Source: Archilochus colubris (lineage: Eukaryota; Chordata; Aves; Apodiformes; Trochilidae). Taken from it: a DNA stretch of 64,000 bases. The position numbers and the translations under genes are program-made. How positions within the stretch are numbered: position 1 is the first letter of the stretch; every line of letters starts with the position of its first letter. The stretch lies in contig CM041083.1 in NCBI GenBank assembly GCA_023079485.1, positions 103,617,054-103,681,053 on the forward strand, read 5' to 3'. This document shows, in pieces, positions 26,801 to 39,900 of this stretch. The notes under the pieces are model-generated. The model was not told the origin of the DNA and made no database searches. It was given only the letters and a program-made list of their open reading frames with translations.

Positions 26801-29800
26801 TGTGGCTTGAAAAGTCTTGCTAACTTCCTAACATTATGGATATTGCTGAGCAGCATTTGCATAGAAGCCAAAGTTTGTGAGAAGGACTGAGAGCTTAAGA
26901 CTGATTAGTAACTGGTCCTCACGAGGCAGAAAGATCTTTATTTAGCAAAACTTAATGATTTAAAAGGAATTCAAGTACAAGTTTATCTTGATTGCTCTGA
27001 TGAACTGAAATAGCATCTAATAGGTTCACTTCACCAACTATCTAAGAGAAACATATGAGGAAAATGAATGTAAAAACATCTGCTATTCTAAATCTAATTT
27101 TAGCTAATCTGGTCTGATTCCATAGGAGTTTCTATCTGGTGAACCCATGTGAATAACAGTTACCTCATATCTCATATTTTCTTTGGTGTAGTAGAGTAAA
27201 ATATTACATTTATTTTCTGGCATTAAAACATTTCAAAACAAACCATTATTTATTCAAGTATTTAGGAATACAACTTAAAAAATGAAAACTCTAGGTATAG
27301 TATATTAGCTACACCTCTCTAGCTTAATTTCTCTGACAGATGAAAGAAACAAATCAGAGAAAAAATTGCAGAACCCCTTGCTGATCTTTTATCCTACACT
27401 CTCTGTGTATATGTGCCTGACATTTTTATACAGTCACAAACTGGGCATGCTCTTTCTGCTCCTTCAAACCTCTTCTCTAGCCAGAGGTGGGAAAATTTTT
27501 AGAGCTGTTTTGATTCCTAACTTTAATGAAACCGGACAAGTAAGATTTCTTCTCACTGCTGATGGAGTCATTATTGTCTTTGTTGGTTTGAACAGCTACA
27601 TTAAGAAAGATCAACTTTCTTGCATCTCCTTTAATTGTTCATTGGTAGTCTTATTTGAATAGAATAGCTAAATCTCTGTAGTTAACTACCTAACTCCAAG
27701 GCATCCTTACCACATACATAAAATATAATACAGGCATTTCATATTTTACTATACTTGATTAAAATTTTAGTGTATTGTGATTGGTCAATAATTAAAAAGT
27801 ACAGTGAAGGTGTTTCCATATTTGTGAAATCTCAATCAAATTCTTTTCTTTCTGTCTCTATCAAGAAATCTATAGCATACTCATACAACTGCACAGAGAA
27901 ATGCTTGACTATACTTGGGGTTTTAACTTTAAAACCGGATCTTCTTTTGAGGATTCTGGAGTATAAACATACAACACCAAGCCTTTAAAAAAAAGCATCT
28001 TCTATTGCATTTGATCTCTGTTCCACAATTGCTTTAAATTGCAGTATTTTAGCGTATATAGATCCAGTTGTAAATATGTGTAGAATATATGTGAGGAGGA
28101 TTTTTGAGAAATAGATATTTTAGCCTAATCTATCACTGAAACCGGAAGATTTAGTTTCCAGATATCTAAACAGCAAAGAATTCTTCCAATTTACCTTAGT
28201 TACTCAGATTAGAAGTACATTTAATATTTGACCTACAGACAGTAAAAAGGTTGAATCAGAACAGATCAGAAAGGCAATCTTTAGAAATTTTACAGGTTGA
28301 TTCAAAATAATGCTCATCTTTTGAATCCCCTGAAGCAGAACATCTTCCTTTGGGAAACAGACGACTTCATAGAACCCTAAACTTCTACAAAGCTCCTTTT
28401 TATCTGACATCCTGTAGTTTCCTTACATCTTTGCTACAAAATATATAGTCCCTTTGATTGGGAAGCCAAGCAGAAATGTTACCACCCTCAATACTGTAAC
28501 AAAACTGTTATATGAAGATTAAAGGAATCTAAACCCTCTGAAGTAACTCCGTCTATGTCACACACAGAAAAAAAGTCTTGCTTGTTCATACATGTTCAGA
28601 AACTAGATGAGATATACCAAGTGGTAAGTTAAGTCATCGTTTTTTATGGCTGTTTTATGTAGAATTATTCTTGTTGTTGGCCAAGGTAATTCTATTTCTG
28701 TCACACTAATTTTTTCTTTAAAACCTTTAAAACTTATTTTTCATACATGTAATAGGCCAGAGGAAAAGTTGTTCTTTATTGACAATGTTATAAAGAGGAA
28801 GATAGAGGGTTTATTACCCTATTAAAATAAATTACCCTATTGTCCCATATCACCCTAGATTCCTAAGTTGTTACTGTGAAAATCCAGAGATCCTTTTACA
28901 GTAATGCCATAGAGATACTGAATGACAGAGATTCAAAGAAAGTGAAAGGTAAACTAGAAGCTTAATTTTTGGAAGTTTTTAAGACACTGTGCTTCTTATA
29001 TTGATAATTCTCCAATATTCTTAGAATCAAAAGGGATTGTTGTGTACATAAGGAATACTTTTTGGAAATTACTTTTCTCATTGTTTGATGTTTTTGTTTT
29101 GTTGTTGTTGTTTGGTTTTTTCCACTGAAGAGCTAAGCAGAAAGCTAGAATTCATACAGATAGGTTTAGGACAATTTTCTTAAAGTATCTTACTTTTTGC
29201 ACATATAACAAAGTCAGGTAGGCATATCTCCACAGCATTAAACAAACTACCTCTGAGAATGTGCTATACTTTAACCTGTCTTAAAATAACTAGAATGATT
29301 ATTACTGGAGAGAATATTGACTACAGAAGATGACTACAGGCTGAACATCTTGTTTTGGGCAGCTAACATGAAATTAGATTAATCTGATAATGAATAAGAG
29401 AGCAAAGCTACAAGGGGACACTGACTGAGGACAAAGATCTCTTTCCTTCTTTACATTCTGCCATAATGTTGAGATTTGGCAAAATACATACCTTGTTCAT
29501 AATGAGCCATGGTTCAGAGACACAAAAATAAGATGATAGTGCTTTAATATTCAGAATAAAACATAAGCATAATGTAGGACAAAAAATTACCTCTCCTTTA
29601 TAAAGATGATATGATAAATGTGAAAAGTTTGCTTTGGCTATTTCTTTAACACGTTGTGAAATTGACACAGTTCTTTGAAACTTGCTGATTTTATCAAAAC
29701 TGTATCCAAATGAAAAATCTTCTGACTTTTTATGTACATTTTAATTATGTTTTCTCTCTTTCTGTATTTTTTAAACATGCTCTTCAGAATTTCTTGAATT

Positions 29801-30470
29801 TAATAAATTTATTTGAGTTTTCTGTAATTTACAATATAATTTAGAAGTATAGAGCGATCCATGAATTAAAGAGTGCTATTACTTCCTCCACCCCACAGCC
29901 ACTCTGAAATTTATTTTAAAAATATGAGGTAGAGGAAAAGAAATATTTAATATTTCACCGACTCATTATCAAACTAGGCATTATTATCCAAGGTCTTGTG
30001 TACACGTGTTTGAGACCAAAATAAACCCAAGAATTCTGTCCAGAAATGTGCAATCCTTCACCCTTTAACCTGTTATTCATAGCATTTCTGTAGTCTTCAG
30101 TATCCTTGACGTTTCTTCTTTGTAATAAGCCTCAACAAGAGGGTTCAGTCCATGCTTGCCCCACCAGTCTTTCCCCTGGCTAGGAAGGCACCAAGATTCT
30201 TTGAAACATGGGAAATTCTCCTCTTTACCTGACACTAAATTGTATCAGCACATATCATGTTGTACTATAGGGGGAAACATGTCCTATATTCTTCTGTCTT
30301 GCACTGCAGGTTTCCATCTTGGTTGCTAGTTTGCAACACTCATTTCTATCAGCTTTACTTCTACAGATAAGTTCAAAGGTAAAACAACACTTCTTATACT
30401 TTCAAAGCAATGAAGTTAAATGCATGATTATAACACCAGAAACATGCTTACAAAAGAAGAGTATTCTCCT
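23813..30470. other. Unique AT-rich DNA, no gene seen
   Basis: No recognised repeats. The longest frame is 105 codons on the minus strand (24816-25133). It starts with a true ATG in a poor context and resembles no family I know. Confidence 0.6.
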
Positions 30471-30925
30471 GATCTTAGTCAGAATACAACCTATTCTATT
30501 TCCAGTAATTTTACTTTTCAGTTAAGCCTCTTCAATGTAACGGCACTTGCTGAAATTAAAAGCAAGTTTTTGAGTCAGTGTCTGTTTCGAGGGCTGATAA
30601 TGCTCTGGGTTTATAGTTATTGCTAGAGAATGATATGCAGAGCCAAGGTCAGTTATGGTTCTGCAAAACATCTTATGCTCCAGAAACAAAAGGAAGGAAA
30701 GGAGTCATACCTGTAACCCTTCTGTGGGTAGAAGCAAAACAGATAGCTGACCAAAACTGTCACTTCCATCCCATGTACATCATATTCGATGTAAATCTGA
30801 GGCATCATGAGGGTCAAGCCCCCTTTGGTATGGACAACATCCTGAGAGGACTCCATCCATTCATTTAGCTTTGATCCTGATGCATGTATTCATGAATCCA
30901 TGTATTCTTGCATTAAATGGTTTAT
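30471..30925 (+). mobile_element. LTR fragment, same family as 14937-15736
   Basis: It aligns by eye with the 5' 430 bp of the family: 'TTTTACTTTTCAGTTAAGCC', 'CTTGCTGAAATTAAAAGCAAG', 'ATGATATGCAGAGCCAAGG', then 'CATGAGGGTCAAGCCC' and 'TTTGATCCTGATGCA'. The terminal TG is degraded and the 3' half is absent. Overlapping frames of 67-82 codons on both strands here are LTR sequence. Confidence 0.7.
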
Positions 30926-32899
30926 CTTTAGTATTGCAATGCCACCTCACTGTAACAGAGATGTGATATTCTTGAGTCTTTCACAGATAGTCCAATGATG
31001 CCTAAGTGAAGTAAAATTTGTAGATAGAGAGTGGATATCAGCTTCCATGAGCTAAAGTAGCTGGACAAAAAAGAGAGTTCATCTTTCAAGCTTAGATGTT
31101 TTGGGGATTATAATGCATATAATAATAAATTCACAGAGCAGCATAGGAAACGAGATCAGTCCACATCAACAAAAAGGTAACTTGAGTTAGTACTTGTATA
31201 CTTCCTTCCCTGCAAGTATGGTTTGAATGGTAGGTAAGAACAATAGCATACCAAAATTTCATCTAAGCTTCTTCCTAGATGTTCTTCTTCCAAGAATTGC
31301 CCCATAGCAATGCTTTTCCAACTTATCTTTTCCATTGTAGTAAAAATTAACTGCAATTATAAATAATTCTTGGTAATTGTAATAAATTATCAATGATCTT
31401 TGTAATGCAGAAGTGATGGATTAATGCAGAGACAAAACTACACAAGTTGCTCAGATGTTACGACAAATGTTTGATGAGATTATAATTTCACACCTCAGAA
31501 TCATGACTAAGTGACGATGCTCTGGTTTGAGAATCCCTACCCATTCCTTGGCTTTTGTTGTATTGCCACTAAGCAGGTGTCTGTGACCTCTTGAAAGGTT
31601 TGAATATTGTCACAAGTAATTTATTTGAACTTCAGTTGCATCCACCCATACAAGTAGTAGGAAAATAGATAAGTTACTTCAGGAGAAAAGTTGAGATTTC
31701 ACGCTTTCAGATACTCACTTCAAAATGCCAGCCTTAGAGCTTTGGCTCTCATTTGAATATATTAAAGATGTTCATTTGGACTGCTTCTATCCTTTCTGAC
31801 TGAATACACCTCATTCTCTGTGATCAGCTAGCCAACATGTTAATGGAATGTGATCTGAGTGGCACATAATTATCTGGATGGGAGACTACCATGCTTGTGG
31901 CACTCTAATGGCTAGCTGGATTATGTAGGTTTAGTATTCAAAGCAAATGGGAACATGATTTATATTCTGTGTAACTGAAATGAGTAGGGCTGATCGGTTC
32001 AGTCTGATACTTATTAAAGTAGCCTCCCGTAGCAAATTCCCTTGTAAAATAGCATTTATAATGGATACATTTAAAGTAGGAACAGCAGCTTACTCCCTTC
32101 TACCAGTAGGTATGAAAGTATTATCATATGGAAAGATGTTAAAACAGAAATAAATCTGTATATGTCATAGTACAGATTCTTTTATATGCCTAATACATAT
32201 ATCTTTAATATGCAATTCGTTATTTTTTACAGTATTTCTTGACAATGGAAATCTAAGAATGTATCCTAACTTTTGTAGGCTTATCTACTTTGTACACATT
32301 ATCAAATAGTTTTGTACATAAGTACTCTCTGAATGAGTTTCTTGAAATAAAGTCTCAGAATGAAACAAAGTGTCAAATATTTATTTTTCATTTCATAAAT
32401 TCATTAAATAATTTTTCAACCATATCTGTCTTTATTTGGTATCCGCAGATACCCACAGACTAAGATAAAGCTGTGCTGGAGAAAGAACTATAGGTGGAAA
32501 AATTAGCATGGAAGGAATGTTACTTTTTTTTGGTTTGGTTTCTGCAAACCTATATTTTGGGCTTTTTAAAAGACTTTTCTGCATTTTCAGAGGCAGGCTA
32601 ATTAAATAAATGTAATTAGCCATATTAAATGATCACCAGTACGGGAAGTTTCACTTCTGAAAGCCAATGCTATGTGATACCAGACAAGATGCTGCCAGGC
32701 TGGCTTTTTGGGACAGTTACTCACCCAGTGCTGAAAGTCTGAGGAGATCTGTAGGCAGAACGCATACAATTGAGTGTTGTATAGATGTTACTTGGAGCTG
32801 GTGGAATTCACTTTAGAACTCCATATTGCTTTCAGAGAGTGACATGGTTTCTCATCAAGTTGGTAAAGGTATTAGGCCTTCAAGATGCATTGCTGAAAT
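30926..32899. other. Unique DNA, no gene seen
   Basis: AT-rich with no recognisable gene. The one item of note is a short 5S-rRNA-like match, listed separately. Confidence 0.55.
31851..31905 (+). other. Possible 5S-rRNA-like remnant
   Basis: TGATCT, then CTGGATGGGAGACTACCATG, then TGTGGCA fall in the order of the 3' half of vertebrate 5S rRNA (internal promoter box C region, TTGGATGGGAGAC). Thirteen consecutive bases fit with one mismatch. The 5' half is not recognisable. It could be a decayed 5S pseudogene, the head of an old 5S-derived SINE, or chance. Confidence 0.3.
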
Positions 32900-33117
32900 C
32901 CTTGAGGCTGTAAAGAGCTACTCTTTCGAGATCCCACCTAGAATATTGAATTCCTCTCCAGGGCCCCCGCACAGAAAAATATATGGATGATAGCACAGGT
33001 GCACAGGAGAGACACAAAAATTCCCAGATGGAGGTAACATCTCTCCTACAAAGAAAGGCTGAGACAGTGGGCTGAGTTCAGCCTGGAAAAGAGAGGGCTC
33101 TAGAGAGACTTCATTCA

Positions 33118-33905
33118 TTGAATCATAAATCATAAAATCATTAAGGCTGGAAAAGACCTTCAAGATCATCAAGTCCAACCATCAGCCCTACACCACCTTT
33201 ATCACTTAACTTAAGTAATCACTTAAGTAATCACTTAATCACTTAACTATCACCTGAAGCTCCACATCTACCTGTTTTTTGAACGCCGCCAGGGACTGCG
33301 ACTCTACCACCACCCCAGGCACCCCACTTTTTTGGTGAATTTTTTTTTCCTAAAATCCAATCTGAACTTCCCCTGGTGCAACTTGAACCCATTTCTTTTT
33401 GTTCTATTGCTAGTCATTATAGAGAAGAGGCCAACATTCACCTCACTACAACCTCCTATCAGGTAGCTTTAGAGAGAGCAATATGGTCTTCCCTCAGCCT
33501 CCTCTTCTTCATGCTGAACAGCCCCAGCTCTTCCAGACCCTTCTCATAAAACCTCTTCTCCAGACTCATAATCAGCCCAGCTGCCCTTCTCTTCACCCTC
33601 ACCAGCACCTCCATGTCCTTCCTATACTGTGGCAACCAAAACTGCACACAACACTTGAGATGCAGCCTCACCAAGCTGAGTACTGGGATAAAATCAATAC
33701 CCTGGTCCTCCTGCTTACTCTATTCCTAATACAAGCCAGGAAGCCACTTGTCTTCTTGGCCACCTGGGCACACTGCTGGCTCATGTTCATCCATCTGTCA
33801 ATCTACATCCCCAGGTCCCTCTCTGCCAGGGAGCTCTCCAGACACTCCTCCCTATGTCTGTAACATTGCCAGGGGTGTTGTGGATGAAAAATAATAAAGA
33901 AAGCA
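33118..33905 (-). mobile_element. CR1 LINE 3' part, nested in the older CR1
   Basis: On the plus strand it opens with the reversed CR1 3' end (AATCATAAATCATAAAATCA) and 'TTCAAGATCATCAAGTCCAA'. It runs through the antisense of ORF2's end ('CTCTTCTTCATGCTGAACAG', 'GCAACCAAAACTGCACACAA') to the 'CCAGGTCCCTCTCTGCCAGG' block near 33812. The minus frame 33459-33674 encodes a recognisable CR1 ORF2 C-terminal piece. The 126-codon plus-strand frame at 33483-33863 is only its antisense. TTCATT is found on both sides (near 33110 and 33921), a possible short target duplication. The 5' limit is approximate. Confidence 0.85.
33200..33246. repeat. Local AATCACTTAA tandem expansion inside CR1
   Basis: AATCACTTAAGT-type units are repeated about four times within the nested CR1 3' UTR. 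Other CR1 copies in the window lack this, so it is likely a local slippage expansion. Confidence 0.75.
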
Positions 33906-34236
33906 TGGAAAAAAGTGGCCTTTCATTATGGCCTTTCACTGTACCAAGGAAGCTTAAGAGAAAGATCAAGAGAATATTTTACCAGAGTCTGTAGTTACAG
34001 GTTAATGATATTAATATGGAAAAAGGGTAAATTTAGATTAGATTAGATAAAACATAAGGAAGAAAATCTTTACTCCAAGGACATGAGACGTTGGAACAAG
34101 TTGCCCAGATAATTTGTGGAGGCTGCATCAAGGCCAGGATGGATGGAGCTTTGAGAAACCTGAACAAGTTTAAGATGTCTCCAGCCATGACAGGGGTGTC
34201 AGAACTTTCAACACAAACCATTCTATGATTCTATGA

Positions 34237-37200
34237 AAGACGAATGAATAAAAAAATCATATACAGAAATGAGGAAAAAGTAGAGGAAGTTTTGAAAATC
34301 AACTGAATTGGTGTAGGAAAGAAGCCAGGGAATAAAGGTTTAAAAACAAAATGGGAATATACAGTATGTAGGAAAATGCAAGTATGAAAAACAATGGAAA
34401 AAAACAAAAAACATCAACCAAAAAAAATCCCAACCAAAAAATCCAAAACCAAACAAACACAAAAAAACAACCTCTAAAATGTATACTATTTTCTTTCATA
34501 ATTATTTTCCTGTTATTTCAAATATTCTGTCTTTTTCCAAATCTGAAATAAAAAGCCAAAATCTAAAAAAACCATACTATATCCAACATAATTAGTATTT
34601 TAGAGTCCAAAGTGAAATAGATTTTTATCTGGCAGGTGAGAGACAGAACATAACTTACATGTCACCAAAATGTGCTAAAACCCTCTGAAATGGAGAGCAA
34701 GCACTCAGAAATGGATTACAAACCGCACTCAGAAATTTGGCACAAATGAAAGTATAGTCCTTAATTTTCTTTTTACATACTAATAGCCACACAGAGTATT
34801 TGGTATGAACAGCTGGGTTCCATGTTTTGCTTGAGATGATGGTGGTGTATGGTGCCACTGAAATGTATATGGCCAATGAAACACTCTCATGACTTTCCCC
34901 AAAATTAATATCTGTCTGCTAAACATAAAATCTCAAAAAGAAAGGTAATGAGTTGAAAAAAATTGTTTGTAGACCTACTCTATATTTTAAAAATTGCTTC
35001 TTGAGATATAGCAATGTAAGAATTTGGCTTGTCTTCAGTCTAGCAATATGCTTATACCATAATTATCTCCGTTTTGGAATTTCAGTCAGTAAGAAAATTG
35101 TTCCAGGAGAAGAAAAGCATTTCCTTCCCATTGCATGATATGAAAGAATATGTACTGTAAAAAATTACTTTCTATATAAGTGATTACACAGGATTAAACA
35201 TTGATAAATACATAGAAACTGCAAATGCCTTTATTACTTAGGGTGGATGTCAACCGCAGAAGTTTGTTAAAAATTAATATATTGACATTTTTGAGCATTC
35301 AATATTATTGCTAATGTGCAGAAACCAGTGTATAAATTCATCATACATTAAGTGACTCTGTCCCAGATGAAGAACTGAATGTTGAATTTATCAGTCCTTT
35401 CCAGGCAGGAGCTACATCATCACAATTGCATCATAAAATATATATGCTAACCTGCAAGATGGCAAATTAAAGTTACATTGTATTTTGTGAGATATATGAT
35501 ATCTATTTGTTTATTTTATCAAAATGTTATTAGAAACCACATTCTTAGGTTTTTTTATACAAGTTTTCTTCCTCTTTCATGTTTATTTATTTTTTACAAA
35601 TACGGGAAAGACTATGTACTTCAAGCTTTTTTCTTGTTATCAACATCCATATCTTTATGCAGAAAACTCACAGTTGCCATTTTATGTAATTATATAGATA
35701 AATAAACTTCCTACAGTTATTTACAGGTCTGTTCTCAAACATATAAAATGTGTGTGTGTGTCTGAGTGTGCACACATATGCATACACATATTTGGGCCTG
35801 AAATAGGAAAAAAAGAGAGAGGGATATATATGACATTACACTTCCTGTAAAAGAAAAGATGCATCCTTCCTTTAGCTGAGTTATAGCTACAGTAATTTCT
35901 CCACACTTAATGGATCTATCTGTGATATAAACCCTGGTGGTTTTGGCTTACAGTGTGTCCCTGTCCTGAATGGAACAAGATAGCGAACCATATGTATATG
36001 CATAAAACAGAATTTTCTTGTAAATAACAAAGGATCTTAAAAGGTATAAATTGGATTATATGAATGTTAGGATATTAGGGTAGCTGAACAAGGTGTTAGG
36101 ATAACAAGAAAGTATCTTAATAATTAGATACTTGATCAAATATCTGGATAACGGTTGCACAAAGATAATTGTGTGAGTGATGTCAGATTACTTATCAGTA
36201 GGTCTTATACTTCTAGAACAATAACTAAATAATACTTATTGGCAATATGATAATACAGTGACTGCAGTTTTGTAACCCAGCCTCCGTGTTTTTCAACATG
36301 AGGGCAGCTGGCACCACAGATACCAACTTGGCCTTCTTTTAGTACTTCCAAGATTGTTACTGGTTCAGAGACTGCTATGCCCTTTGCTTTCATGTTTTGC
36401 ATGCTAATAAATACAAACTGCAATTGCTATTGTTAAATAATATGTGATTAAGATTGTGCCCCTGGATCTGAAAGCAGATGTAATTCTTGATTTATGGATT
36501 CTTCTATTCATGATATTCCATTTAGGGACTGAACAAATTTTTGGCAGTATAACATAATGATTAAGATATCCATAAAAGCTCTGAGCAAAGTGCTTTGTCC
36601 CTTGTTATAATCATAAAGATTTTCTGCAAATGAGTAGAGCCGATTATGGTTATACTCCATGTTCTGTAGCCACCAGTAAGATGCCCATTCTGCTTTAGGC
36701 AGGACCTGGTCTGGTAATTACATCTACCACAGAGGGTGCTTTAGGCTATCTCTAACATAGTTTGATGCACCAGGTGTCACCACACACTTTTTGAGAACAT
36801 GAAGAACTATTCAATTCAATTCAAGATCCCAGTACATCCTAGATCTCTTCAGTGACATAATGACATTATCCGTCACATTTACCTTTTGATTTACTTTCCT
36901 AATTTCTGTGAAGACAACATTTTTTATATAGCTGCAATGCATCTTTCCTTAATGGTAGTAACCATTACAGCACACGTATTTAAAATTAGGATTTTTTCCT
37001 CTCAACATGTGGGCATCACTTCTGTATTAAATGCTAGCAATCATTTTATCAACTAATCACATTTTAATTTTTACCTTCACACATGGTATTCATTATTATC
37101 ACCTTCATGACATAGTACTGTCAGAAAATACTGTACTTTTAGCAAGAGTTGATACTTGAATGGAAAAAAGTGTCCATCACCACTGTGATAACTAAAGTTC

Positions 37201-39115
37201 TATTCTTTGATGTTTTTTCTCCTTTCTTCTGCACCGCCTTAGTGTCAGTGATAGTAATCTACAGGAAACTTTTTACATCACGTATAGAGCATGGAGAAGC
37301 TCTGCATGATTTTTTTGGTATTTAGCATGGGGAAGAGATGCAGATTAATTTGTTTTTTGAGTACCATAGCTTTTTTCTCATAAGTTGCAAAGCTGTGCCT
37401 CTCCTGTAAGCACTTGTTGATGAATCTGTTTCTTTCCTTTGATAACATAGTCCCAGAGTTTCCTTTCAATGAATGATGTCTCTGGTTCTAATATAAAAAA
37501 TGGGCAGTCACAGTTATACCAATGGAGTGACAGTCCTCCAAAAACAGGAGAAAAAAAAACCCAACAAGTTGAAGAGCCTGGATTGCATATATCTCATGAA
37601 CATACAGGTGAAGGACCACATATCTAAATTTAATTCATCTAGATGAATCCATTCTGAGATTGCTGGGTGGCAAGTGAGAATCACAAGCCACAAGAAGTAT
37701 CTGATTGTAGTAGTGCAGCTTAACCCCAGCCTATGTGTTCTTCCTAAATATAAAAAAATAATGCTATTGCAAATTCTCTCACATCTGTTCAGCATTTTCA
37801 GTAGTACAAATTATGTTTATTCTTAATAGCACATTAAAGTATAGGAATTTTCTATAGATTGCAGTTTTCTTTGGCTGAAAATATAAAGCACTATGCTGGG
37901 AAATGGAGATACAAATATAATGCCAGAGATTTCATTTCTTTAAATGAGTTTAAATAATAGTCTCTAAATGAACTGTCCAAGATTATCTGATCTTTCCTGT
38001 TACATTATGTTGACATTCATTTCCATTAATGTTACTGTTTGCTTTCTGGGAAAATAGCAATTATCTATTAAAGGGTTTGCAATGTTTAAGTTATTTCCTT
38101 CCCTAGCTCTTGATCTTTGAAAATTTACAAGGTTCCTACTACATAAGACAGTTATAGAACTGTGCCATATGCTTTATGCATATGGCAAGCATTTTGGAGA
38201 AGCTCGCAGTATTATGCTCTGCAGATCCATGCAGAAAGTGCTACTCTGAGATTTGTGCAAACTGTTACAGCTGGAAAAAAGATCATCTAATTATAAAACA
38301 ATAATGAAGCTGGGTTGGACTACTTAAGGGAAACCTGACACAGATGCTTGTGTAATGAAACCAAGTTATTAAATTATAGAATTATACCTGCCCTGCAAGC
38401 TGCTGCCAGAATGTGAACCCCATTGACAACAACAATGCTCTGCAAGGACACATGACCTTCCAGCCAGATGGACCACTTCGCAGGGTCAGAGATTAACTAC
38501 CATCTGAGTTAGATAAAAAGTGACATGAACAACTAAGTCAGGCTTCTGGCATTCAACGTAACTATAAAATTATCTCACTTTTTTCACTACTTATTTTGTA
38601 TTGTTATCGTGTACAAATTTCTGGATGTCTCCATAATTTGGTAGAATCTTATTCAGAAAGTTAAGAGCCAGATCCTTCAAATAATTTTTCCCATGAGGTA
38701 GAATGAAGTGTAACTAGCTTTCAGATTCCCCTTCCAAAATGCAACAGACTGGGGATTCGGAAATATACCTCTCTTTTATGCTGTAAGAAAAAGTGGCATG
38801 AGGGTTAGACGCTCAACTTAGTATCTGCTAAGAGTTTTTCTCTAGAAGCAGATTACATCTTCTATAACTGAATAAAGGCAGAGTAAACAGTCTGAAAACC
38901 TCTGAACTGTCAGAAATACTCGCTACAAAGTCAAGAATGTCTTGTTCATATCAAAGGTCAGGTTGGCAGCCTGTATGGCGTGATCTCCTGATCTCAACAA
39001 AAGGGAGATTATACAAAGAATTTTCAAATTTGAGTTTCAAATGAGAGAACAGCAGAGTAGTGCATCTAAATGTTTGTGACTGTACTACAGTAGCCTATTA
39101 AGAAGAATGTGACTT
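34237..39115. other. Unique AT-rich DNA, no gene seen
   Basis: No recognised repeats except an A/C-rich patch at 34395-34470 and a TG/CA-rich patch at 35747-35793. Frames are under 100 codons and not recognisable. Confidence 0.6.
35747..35793. repeat. Imperfect TG/CA dinucleotide repeat
   Basis: About seven TG units are followed by alternating purine-pyrimidine sequence (GTGTGCACACATATGCATAC). The run is imperfect and short. Confidence 0.75.
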
Positions 39116-39744
39116 TATCACAGTTTTAGCCAATAACCACGTGAGAAAGATACTCTTTGTTATTCCCTCACTACTCTTCCAGGGGAAGATAAAAAGGGGA
39201 ATAAGGGAGAGAGACTGTAAGGGTGGAGGGAAATAAACAAACAAAAACCAAACCAAAGCAAACAAAAAAACCCCCTAAAGTATTTTTAATGAAATCAGTG
39301 ACAGTGACTTTAAAAAAGATTACATATATATATATATGTATGCATGGGGTGCTTGACTCCACAATTGCCTTGTGAGCAACCTCACCAGTCCTACTCAGGA
39401 AGTCAGGAGGAAGCAACCCGTCTTGGTGAAGAATGCTTTCCAGAAAGAAAAGGACCATAGGGAGCAATGACAAGCAGAAAGACCAACCTTGCCAGCAAAC
39501 AAGCTAGAGGGGGCTTTCTAAGGAGCCCTTTTATACTGAGCACCATGGGAATAAGTTCTATGACTGGCCCATTTGGTTCACTTGACCCATCCTCACCTCC
39601 TCAGAGAAATAGCTGCCTGCCCACTTCTTCGTTGGTGCCGCTATATCCACAGGCTGGCAGTACCTGGTGGGCCAGTAGTCCTGGGCAGTCCCAGGTAAGT
39701 ATAGGCATAGGCAACTTTTATCCTAGTCCTCTCAAACCAGGACA
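39116..39744 (-). mobile_element. Solo LTR of an endogenous retrovirus, minus strand
   Basis: Read on the minus strand it starts TGTCCTGGTTTGAGAGG at 39744 and ends AAAACTGTGATA at 39116. It has a TATA box (TATAAAAG), a TA tract, and a T/C-rich 3' part ending in the same pattern as the terminal 80 bp at 57312-57390. It is about 629 bp long. No internal region adjoins it. Flanking bases give no clear target duplication. The 100-codon minus frame at 39171-39473 and part of the plus frame at 39467-39913 are LTR sequence, not genes. Confidence 0.7.
39528..39535 (-). promoter_or_regulatory. LTR TATA box
   Basis: TATAAAAG on the minus strand, about 210 bp inside the LTR start at 39744. This is where a U3 promoter is expected, with GC-richer U3 before it and an R-like region after it. 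Activity today is unknown. Confidence 0.55.
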
Positions 39745-39840
39745 GGTGCAAATTGATGATTTTATCATTGAAGAACACAGGAAACAGAAACCAGAAAAAT
39801 CAGCTCTATTAAAACTTCTTTTTCTTAAAACATACTGCAT

Positions 39841-39900
39841 TAAAAAAAAAAAAAAAAAACTTAAAAAAAACCCCAAACAACAAACAAACAAACAAACAAA
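39841..39900. repeat. Poly-A and (CAAA)n low-complexity tract
   Basis: Nineteen bases that are nearly all A are followed by an A/C stretch and about six CAAA units. It lies about 100 bp past the LTR at 39744. A retrocopy tail is possible, but no retrocopied gene is visible upstream. Confidence 0.85.

Larger units (their letters stand above)
32900..34236 (+). mobile_element. Older CR1 LINE, split by a nested CR1
   Basis: The left part (32900-33117) carries 'GATCCCACCTAGAATATTGA' and 'GTTCAGCCTGGAAAAGAGAG', the C-terminal coding end of CR1 ORF2. The right part (about 33921-34236) resumes with 'TGGCCTTTCACTGTACC', passes 'AAGTTGCCCAGATAATTTGT' and 'GGAGGCTGCATCAAGGCCAG', and ends in the terminal repeat ATTCTATGATTCTATG. 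The two halves join logically once 33118-33905 is removed. Both halves are diverged and the reading frame is broken. Confidence 0.85.

Noticed and set aside
33483..33863. 126-codon plus-strand frame
   Set aside because: It is the antisense of the CR1 ORF2 end in the nested CR1.
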